From WHSW01 sp963777775 (GTDB lineage: Bacteria; Actinomycetota; Thermoleophilia; Solirubrobacterales; 70-9): a stretch of 64,000 bases of DNA. The stretch spans positions 620,001 to 684,000 of the forward strand of contig CAVZRL010000005.1 in NCBI GenBank assembly GCA_963777775.1, given 5' to 3'. Below the pieces are notes generated by a model that did not search any database, was not told the DNA's origin, and worked only from the letters and a program-made list of their open reading frames with translations. The number at the start of each line of letters is the position of its first letter. Position 1 is the first letter of the stretch. This document shows, in pieces, positions 58,673-64,000 of the stretch. The position numbers and the translations under genes were made by a program.

Positions 58673-60985
58673 TTGACGGCGACCGAGTCACTGGAGCAAG
58701 CGCTCGAGCGTCACTTCCGCGAGCGTGTGGCTGCGCTCGGCAGCAGCGGGGCCCGCGACGTCGGGCTCGATCAGCCGGTCCGCGACGGCACCCGGCTGAC
58801 CGCGCGGATGGCCCTCGAATTGTTCGACGCGATGGTGGCGAGCAGGAATCTCGATCTGGCCGCGCGCTATCTGCGGAAGGAGGGCCCCGGCGTCTACACG
58901 ATCGGATCCGCGGGCCACGAGTCAAACGCCGCGATCGCAGCGGCGCTCAGACCCACCGATCCAGCGCTCCTCCACTACCGATCGGGCGGGTTCTACTGCG
59001 CGCGGGCGCAGCAGGTTCCGGGCTCCACCCCACTTCGGGACATCCTCCTCGGCCTGGTCGCCGCCGCTGATGAGCCGATTTCCGGCGGGCGACACAAGGT
59101 GTTCGGCAACCACGCGCTCGCGGTGATCCCTCAGACCTCGACGATTGCGTCTCATCTGCCCCGTGCGATGGGGGTCGGGTTCGCGATCGAACGCGCGCAG
59201 CGGATCGGTGTCAGCCCTGCGTGGCCGGCGGACGCGATCGTGGTCTGCTCATTCGGCGATGCTTCGCTCAACCACTCGACTGCCCTGGGAGCGTTGAACG
59301 CCGCTGAGTACAACGTGCACCAGGGGCTGCGGATGCCGGTGCTGTTCTGCTGCGAGGACAACGGCTTCGGCGTGAGCGTCCGCACGCCCCGCGATTGGGT
59401 GAACGAGGCTTGGTCGAATCGGCCGCATCTGCGCTATTTCAGCGCCGAGGGGACAGATATCGCAGGCGCCTATGACGCGGCTCTGGCGGCAGCCGAATAC
59501 GTGCGAAGCGAGCGCCGCCCCGCGTTTCTGCACTTGCGGTGCGTTCGCTTCCTCGGTCATGCGGGCAGCGACGCCGAGATCGGTTATCGCAGCCGTGCCG
59601 AGATCGGCGAGGACCTGCAGCGCGATCCCCTCATCCACGCCGCACGCCTGCTCGCGGAGGTCGGGATCGCCGAGCCCGGCGAGCTGCTCGCCAAGTACGA
59701 CGCAGTTGCAGCGGACGTGCGGCGCCTAGCGGACGACGCCGCCAATCAACGGCGGCTGTCGAGCGCATCAGAGGTGATGGAGCCGATCGCTCGACGACGG
59801 CCGGAAGCGGTCGCCTCGGACGTGAGCCGGGCGGCGAGCCCGGATCCGAGGGCGAGCGCGTTCGGAGGGAGACTTCCAGAACAAGCAGGCCCCTTGACCT
59901 TGGCCGAGTCGATCAACGCGACGTTGACCGACGCACTCGCAGCCCGGCCGGAGATGTTGGTGTTCGGCGAGGATGTCGGTCATAAGGGAGGCGTCTACGG
60001 CGTTACCCGTGGACTGCAGCGCCGTTTCGGCATCACCCGCGTGTTCGACACGCTTCTCGATGAACAGACGATCCTCGGTGTCGCGCTCGGTTGCGGCGTC
60101 TCCGGCCTGCTTCCGGTCCCCGAGATCCAGTACCTGGCTTACCTGCACAACGCCGAGGATCAGCTTCGGGGCGAGGCCGCGACCTTGCCGTTCTTCTCGA
60201 ATGGCCAATACCACAACCCGATGGTGCTGCGGATCGCCGGATACGGCTACCAAAAGGGCTTCGGCGGCCATTTCCACAACGACGATGCCGTGGCAATCCT
60301 TCGAGACATACCCGGGATCGTCGTGGCGTCTCCATCCCGACCGGACGACGCGGCGGCGGTGCTCCGCGCCTGCCTCGCAGCGGCGTCCGTTGACGGATCG
60401 ACGTGCGTTTTTCTAGAGCCGATCGCGCTCTACCACACCCGTGATCTGCTTAGCCCGGGCGATGGTGGCTGGGTCGCGCCGTATCCCCCACCCAGCGAGT
60501 GGTCGGCTTGTCACGCCCCAATTGGCTCGGCACGAGTACACGATGACGGCAGCGAACTGACAATCGCCACATTCGCAAACGGCACGTACATGTCGCTGCG
60601 CGTCGCGCAGCGTCTCGCCGACGATGGGATCGATGTGCGCGTCTTGGACCTACGCTGGCTTGTCCCACTGCCGGTTGCCGACATCGTCCGGGAGGCCGAA
60701 GCGACCGGACGCGTGCTGATCGTGGATGAGACGCGCCGGAGCGGCGGGGTCTCCGAGGGCATCGTGGCCGCGCTCGTCGACGCGAACTTCGAGGGGACGA
60801 TCTCGCGGGTGACGAGCCAAGACTCCTTTGTTCCATTGGGGGAAGCCGCGAACCACGTCCTACTGCAGGAAGCGGAGATCGAGGCGGCCGCGCGGGCGCT
60901 CGTAGGCTCGGTGGACGATCGCCAGCGCTCCGGCAAGGACGAGCGCCTCGCCGGCGGTCGTGTGAGCAACTCACGCTCCCGCTGA
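58673..60985 (+). CDS. Fused alpha-beta E1 of a 2-oxoacid dehydrogenase complex
   Basis: A 770-residue protein joining E1-alpha (about 1-380) and E1-beta (about 402-760). The alpha part has HYRSGGFY (101-108), the thiamine-diphosphate/Mg motif starting GDASLN (195-200) and ending EDNGFG (228-233). The beta part has the usual LAESINATLTDALAARPEML, VFGEDVGHKGGVYGVTRGLQ, the E1-beta GEAATLPFFSNGQYHNPMVL and the C-terminal transketolase domain (DDGSELTIATFANGTYMSLR). Fused E1 proteins serve branched-chain-like complexes. Its place after ALDH7 suggests 2-oxoadipate as substrate. The start is TTG with AGAGGG upstream. E2 and E3 are not in the window. Confidence 0.88.
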   Translation: MTATESLEQALERHFRERVAALGSSGARDVGLDQPVRDGTRLTARMALELFDAMVASRNLDLAARYLRKEGPGVYTIGSAGHESNAAIAAALRPTDPALLHYRSGGFYCARAQQVPGSTPLRDILLGLVAAADEPISGGRHKVFGNHALAVIPQTSTIASHLPRAMGVGFAIERAQRIGVSPAWPADAIVVCSFGDASLNHSTALGALNAAEYNVHQGLRMPVLFCCEDNGFGVSVRTPRDWVNEAWSNRPHLRYFSAEGTDIAGAYDAALAAAEYVRSERRPAFLHLRCVRFLGHAGSDAEIGYRSRAEIGEDLQRDPLIHAARLLAEVGIAEPGELLAKYDAVAADVRRLADDAANQRRLSSASEVMEPIARRRPEAVASDVSRAASPDPRASAFGGRLPEQAGPLTLAESINATLTDALAARPEMLVFGEDVGHKGGVYGVTRGLQRRFGITRVFDTLLDEQTILGVALGCGVSGLLPVPEIQYLAYLHNAEDQLRGEAATLPFFSNGQYHNPMVLRIAGYGYQKGFGGHFHNDDAVAILRDIPGIVVASPSRPDDAAAVLRACLAAASVDGSTCVFLEPIALYHTRDLLSPGDGGWVAPYPPPSEWSACHAPIGSARVHDDGSELTIATFANGTYMSLRVAQRLADDGIDVRVLDLRWLVPLPVADIVREAEATGRVLIVDETRRSGGVSEGIVAALVDANFEGTISRVTSQDSFVPLGEAANHVLLQEAEIEAAARALVGSVDDRQRSGKDERLAGGRVSNSRSR

Positions 60986-61014
60986 CCGGCGCTTCGCCCG
61001 AAGAGCCCGAGTGT

Positions 61015-62172
61015 TCAAGCGACTGGCAGCAGCGGGATGTCGTCGCGCACGTCCGCGTGGGGCTCATGCGTGAGCATCTGACCTGCAGAGGTAGCGAGGA
61101 AGGCGTCGAGCGACACATCTTCCTGGCAGACGAGGCCCGAGTCCGGCAGCGAGCCCTCGGCAAGCAACTCGACCATCCCGACTGCCCCCGCGGCTGTCGT
61201 CCACGCGATGGCGGTCCGGGTGGCGCCGGCGACGATCCGCGGGCGGTACACGCGGACGAACTCCTCGCGGGCCCGGCGTCCCCCGCTGTTTCCATCGGCC
61301 GCCGCGTAGACGATCACCAGATCGTCGCGGACCGGCGGGTAGGCGTCTCCAAGGAGCCGCATGGCCTCCTCTCGCTGCCGGCCAAGGCCAAGCTCCTGCA
61401 GCATGAACCGCATGAGCTGCCAGTGACCGGGATACCGGATCGTCTTGTAGTCGAGGCGGTCGACACGTCCGGCGAACGTTTCGCACATCGTCCCGAGGCC
61501 GCCCGAGGTGGTGAACGCCTCGTAGGGCGCCCCGTCGATTACGATCGACTCCAGATCCGAGAGCGACGGCACGCTCACGAGCTCGCCTCCGCGCAGCTGC
61601 TCGCAGTCGTTCAGATACTCGTTGACGAGCCCGGCAGAAGACCAGTTGCACGCATAGCCGGCCGCATTGTTCGGGCTACGCGGAAGGGCGCCGACGCGTA
61701 GCTCGATCCGGTCGACGGTCTCAAGGCTGGCCGCAAGCGCACCGCCAACGATGCAGATGAACCCTGGGGCGAGACCGCAGCACGGCACCCAGATCGTGTT
61801 CGAGCTCTGCGCGAGCTGCCTTACGGTGCGCGAGGTGGCGACGTCTTCGGACAGATCCAGGTAGTGCACCCCGGCAGAATGCGCCGCCGTGACAACCACG
61901 GTGTTCAGGTAGTAGGGCAGGCACGAGATGACCGCGTCGACGCCCGCGAACAGCTCCTCGAGCGCCGCAGCATCCCTGACGTCCATAACCGACGCGTGCT
62001 CACCGGCCGCTCTGCTCTCATCGGCGTCGACCCCCCGCACCTCGAACCCCCGTTCGACAAGCATGTCGGCGATCAGCCGCCCGACATTGCCAAGGCCGAC
62101 GACTGCGATCCGATCGACCCGGGAGTGGAGCTCAGTAACGCCGCGATCAGGCTCAGCCGTACCGGAGCTCAT
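61015..62172 (-). CDS. Saccharopine/lysine-dehydrogenase-like protein
   Basis: A 385-residue saccharopine-dehydrogenase-family protein. The NAD(P)-binding motif is VVGLGNVGRLIADMLVERGF, with AAALEELFAGVDAVISCLPY and GVHYLDLSEDVATSRTVRQL completing the Rossmann half. The C-terminal half (GLAPGFICIVGGALAASLET, then the long substrate domain with RLDYKTIRYPGHWQLMRFML) matches lysine 6-dehydrogenase and saccharopine-dehydrogenase relatives. It should make or use alpha-aminoadipate semialdehyde, feeding the ALDH7 nearby. It is convergent with E1 and overlaps the upstream M23 gene by 4 bp. Confidence 0.85.
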   Translation of the reverse strand: MSSGTAEPDRGVTELHSRVDRIAVVGLGNVGRLIADMLVERGFEVRGVDADESRAAGEHASVMDVRDAAALEELFAGVDAVISCLPYYLNTVVVTAAHSAGVHYLDLSEDVATSRTVRQLAQSSNTIWVPCCGLAPGFICIVGGALAASLETVDRIELRVGALPRSPNNAAGYACNWSSAGLVNEYLNDCEQLRGGELVSVPSLSDLESIVIDGAPYEAFTTSGGLGTMCETFAGRVDRLDYKTIRYPGHWQLMRFMLQELGLGRQREEAMRLLGDAYPPVRDDLVIVYAAADGNSGGRRAREEFVRVYRPRIVAGATRTAIAWTTAAGAVGMVELLAEGSLPDSGLVCQEDVSLDAFLATSAGQMLTHEPHADVRDDIPLLPVA

Positions 62173-63401
62173 CTCGCGACCGGAAATCGCACGACGCTGC
62201 GATCGAGCGGCATCTGGTGGCGCCGTGTACCGGGATCACTGGCTGGGGCGAAGGGCAGCTGTCCGCTGGGAAGCAGGCCGAGGATCTCGTCCGAGAGGTC
62301 CGGACTGGTGATCTGGCCCAGGAGCCGGAAGCGTTCGAAGACGAACGGCAGGCCGTCGCTGGCGAAGCTGCGCGTGGTCTGGACCTGGAGATGGAGGTGT
62401 GGCGTGGCCGAGTTGCCGCTGTTACCGAGCTTTCCCAACACCTGGCCACGGCGAACCCGCTCGCCGACGCGGACTCGGACGGAGCCCGGCCTCATGTGTG
62501 CATAGATCAGGTATACCCCCGGCCCGACGCGCAGCGTGACGTGATTGCCGGGGAGGTCGGCGAACGGCGGCGGTATTGGATTGTCCGGCGGCGTTTGATC
62601 CGGGAAGCCGTCGCGGGCCTCGACCACCTTCCCGGCAGCGGCGGCGATCAAGGGCTGGCCGTAGCTGAGGTAGCTGGACAACTGGTGGGGGTCTCCGACC
62701 CAGGCCCGGTGCTGCTCGTCGAGCATCATCCAATCGATCGCGAAGCGTTGCGGGACGACCTGGTGGCCGTCCACGACGAGAAGGCCCCGACGATGATGTG
62801 TGTTGTTGTCGCAGCACCCCTCGCCCGCGCCCCAGATGCCGCTGCCCACCGGTGGACCCAGCTTCAACGGCGGTCGGGCGCGCAGCGGGACGCGACCGAC
62901 CAAGCTCGTAAACGGGAATGATTCTTCGCCCGGTGGGGGGCTGGTGGAGGCCACAATGCGATGGTCCAGGACGTCGGGCAGGTTCGCCTTCCGTTCCACT
63001 ACTACGTCGAGCCAGATGACCGCCGAACCGGAGGGGGCGATCAGGGTCGTAGGGGGTGGCGTCACTCCCACCGGCTCGCCGCCGACCGGATTCATCCTCG
63101 AGGACAGTGCATCCCCGGCAAGCGATAGCAATACCCTCTGCGTCTTGGCATCGCGAACCTCGACTTGCTCGACGTCGACCGCGAACGGAATCCCACCCGT
63201 CAGCACAAGCTCATACGCGATGTGGAGGTTTCCGTCGGTACCCCGCACGGCGCTCGGGCGCGTGAGCACCGACGCCGCGAGCCCGGTGAGCTCTGGGTCG
63301 GGGTCGGTGTCCGCGACACCAGCGCCGGGGGTCGTCATCCCTGCCGCCGCGATCAGCGCCGTGACGAGAACCGCGCGCGGCCACCTGCGATATCCCCACA
63401 C
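62169..63401 (-). CDS. Secreted/anchored M23-family metallopeptidase
   Basis: A 410-residue M23 (LytM) peptidase. A GTG at 63401 opens with WGYRRWPRAVLVTALIAAAG, a signal or anchor segment, then an Ig-like beta domain (about 35-180) and the catalytic domain with RFAIDWMMLD (metal Asp), LIYAHMRPGSVRVRVGERVR, and HLHLQVQT (HxH motif). M23 enzymes cut peptidoglycan cross-bridges. Its stop overlaps the start of the saccharopine-dehydrogenase-like gene (ATGA), an unusual operon partner. The exact start is uncertain, as the frame is open much further. Confidence 0.85.
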   Translation of the reverse strand: MWGYRRWPRAVLVTALIAAAGMTTPGAGVADTDPDPELTGLAASVLTRPSAVRGTDGNLHIAYELVLTGGIPFAVDVEQVEVRDAKTQRVLLSLAGDALSSRMNPVGGEPVGVTPPPTTLIAPSGSAVIWLDVVVERKANLPDVLDHRIVASTSPPPGEESFPFTSLVGRVPLRARPPLKLGPPVGSGIWGAGEGCCDNNTHHRRGLLVVDGHQVVPQRFAIDWMMLDEQHRAWVGDPHQLSSYLSYGQPLIAAAAGKVVEARDGFPDQTPPDNPIPPPFADLPGNHVTLRVGPGVYLIYAHMRPGSVRVRVGERVRRGQVLGKLGNSGNSATPHLHLQVQTTRSFASDGLPFVFERFRLLGQITSPDLSDEILGLLPSGQLPFAPASDPGTRRHQMPLDRSVVRFPVAR

Positions 63402-63542
63402 GCGGGCTACTGGCTCCCCCGTCGAATGTCTCCTTGACCCAAGATAGGCAGACACTACCGCCCCGATAGCACCGCACAAGGGGCCGAACGGATCCTGATG
63501 GGCCGGCGGGATCGAACCTGGGCAGGCTGAGGTCCAAAACAC

Positions 63543-63568
63543 GAAAGGCCTGCCGTAGCGGGCCTTTC
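63543..63568. terminator. Bidirectional hairpin
   Basis: GAAAGGCC (63543-63550) and GGCCTTTC (63561-63568) form a perfect 8-bp stem. On the minus strand it is followed by CGTGTTTT, a better terminator than on the plus strand. Confidence 0.6.
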
Positions 63569-63616
63569 TCCTAAGCGGGGGTGGGATTCGTGGGCCACCG
63601 GTACTCGCTGACGCGG

Positions 63617-63706
63617 TCAGGTCGCGGCGGCGTCGAGCACGGCCTCCGGCTCCGGCTCGGCTTCGAGGGGCTCGCGCTCGATGCGGGTCCACCACTTGGG
63701 TTCCAT
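63617..63706 (-). CDS. Candidate short acidic protein (29 aa)
   Basis: A 29-residue frame MEPKWWTRIEREPLEAEPEP then EAVLDAAAT. It ends 49 bp before the hairpin at 63543-63568, which suits a minus-strand terminator. The ribosome site is poor and no homology is recognised, so this may be chance. The frame stays open upstream to 63838, over the sigma-factor gene on the other strand. Confidence 0.3.
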   Translation of the reverse strand: MEPKWWTRIEREPLEAEPEPEAVLDAAAT

Positions 63707-63724
63707 CAGATGTTCGGGTCTCCT

Positions 63725-63751
63725 TGTCACATCGGGCTCGCTTGCTTCGTC
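63725..63751 (+). promoter_or_regulatory. ECF41-type promoter
   Basis: TGTCACA (63725-63731), 16 bases, then CGTC (63748-63751), the known ECF41 consensus (TGTCACA-N16-CGTC) exactly. It points at the truncated ECF41 gene that begins 37 bp downstream. Confidence 0.7.
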
Positions 63752-63787
63752 GCCCCTATGACGGAACGCTACGGAAGGACGTGACAC

Positions 63788-63892
63788 ATGGTCGATCGCG
63801 ACTACCTCGAAGAAGGATTCGAGCAGAACAGGACCCATCTTCGCGCGGTGGCCTACCGGATGGCCGGCTCGGTGAGCGAGGCCGACGACGCC
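63788..63892 (+). pseudogene. Truncated ECF41/SigJ-type sigma factor
   Basis: The first 35 codons read MVDRDYLEEGFEQNRTHLRA VAYRMAGSVSEADDA, the usual start of an ECF41 (SigJ-like) sigma factor at the first helix of region 2. In family members the next residues are VQEAWLRL. Here the frame goes on as NRNDEMVPVIRS, unrelated, and the rest of region 2, region 4 and the SnoaL-like C-terminal domain are absent. The break is sharp at 63892/63893. A matching ECF41 promoter lies upstream. This points to a deletion or a rearrangement junction. Confidence 0.75.
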
Positions 63893-63917
63893 AATAGGAA
63901 TGACGAGATGGTGCCGG

Positions 63918-64000
63918 TTATCCGGTCCCGGGACCGGCCAGCTCCGTCACCTCGCGCAGCAGCGAGGCGTCCTCGTCGGCGTTGGGCTCGTCGAGCTCCT
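63918..64000 (-). CDS. Partial CDS, C-terminal end of an unrecognised protein
   Basis: A minus-strand frame runs in from the window edge and ends at TAA 63920-63918. The last residues are ELDEPNADEDASLLREVTEL then AGPGTG. It uses typical high-GC codons and has acidic composition. It begins outside the window and runs convergently against the truncated sigma-factor gene, so its 3' end lies at the rearranged junction. Confidence 0.5.
   Translation of the reverse strand, partial: ELDEPNADEDASLLREVTELAGPGTG

Noticed and set aside
63495..63535. GGGATCGAAC near a tRNA-like T-loop
   Set aside because: Its flanking bases do not form the T-arm stem and no other tRNA arms are present.
1..64000. Search for CRISPR arrays, transposases, integrases and phage structural genes
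   Set aside because: No regularly spaced repeats and no DDE, HUH or tyrosine/serine recombinase motifs were found; the repeats seen are isolated pairs.

Overview
The window is high-GC DNA with tightly packed genes, short or overlapping junctions, and frequent GTG starts. It looks like chromosomal sequence from a soil or environmental actinobacterium. The mix of DUF899, DUF1801, DUF2867, DUF7144, SRPBCC, VOC and RibD-type DHFR genes, together with the small basic and membrane proteins, suggests class Thermoleophilia (Solirubrobacterales-like). That placement is an inference from gene content, not from a marker gene. I see no rRNA, complete tRNA, CRISPR array, transposase or complete integrase. 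Part of a tRNA-Met gene and several short direct repeats mark old rearrangements.

Region by region. 0-9 kb (minus strand): a partial gene; a multicopper oxidase with an extra metal-binding insert; a flavin monooxygenase; a thioesterase-like protein; a secreted protein; a circularly permuted ATP-grasp protein; and a two-component module (LuxR-type regulator, histidine kinase, lone receiver) joined by overlapping ends. 9-16 kb: an MMPL transporter, a sulfite-oxidase-like molybdoenzyme, a GST-like protein, a SixA-like phosphatase, and a small cluster of a DUF892 protein with three basic or membrane proteins. 15.5-26.5 kb: DUF899, a MocA-like nucleotidyltransferase, a RibD-type reductase, a fatty acid desaturase, a translationally coupled ArsR operon (ArsR, DUF899, small membrane protein, AHSA1/SRPBCC), DUF2867, and a divergent MMPL/TetR pair with a clear operator.

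26.5-48 kb: a SulP transporter, a secreted GH31 glycosidase, several small enzymes, an Lrp/EamA/M29-peptidase unit, LtrA, an AraC/VOC pair, a secreted esterase, a quinone-oxidoreductase-like enzyme, a second SulP, and a phosphoesterase. 48-55.9 kb: a frameshifted lipocalin-like gene, a 1122-residue cyclase-homology/NB-ARC/LuxR regulator, the 3' half of a tRNA-Met gene with a repeat next to it, a class A flavin hydroxylase divergent from a TetR gene, a 46-residue basic protein, a cold-shock protein, and a second copy of the repeat.

55.9-63.4 kb holds the most coherent pathway. It encodes a DAO-type FAD oxidase, an ALDH7 (aminoadipate-semialdehyde) dehydrogenase and a fused alpha-beta 2-oxoacid dehydrogenase E1. 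Convergent with these are a saccharopine/lysine-dehydrogenase-like protein and, overlapping it by 4 bp, an M23 peptidase. Together they could carry lysine (or a diamino acid from peptidoglycan) through aminoadipate semialdehyde, aminoadipate and 2-oxoadipate to glutaryl-CoA. The window ends in a truncated ECF41-type sigma factor gene that still has a matching ECF41 promoter in front of it, next to the 3' end of an unknown gene.
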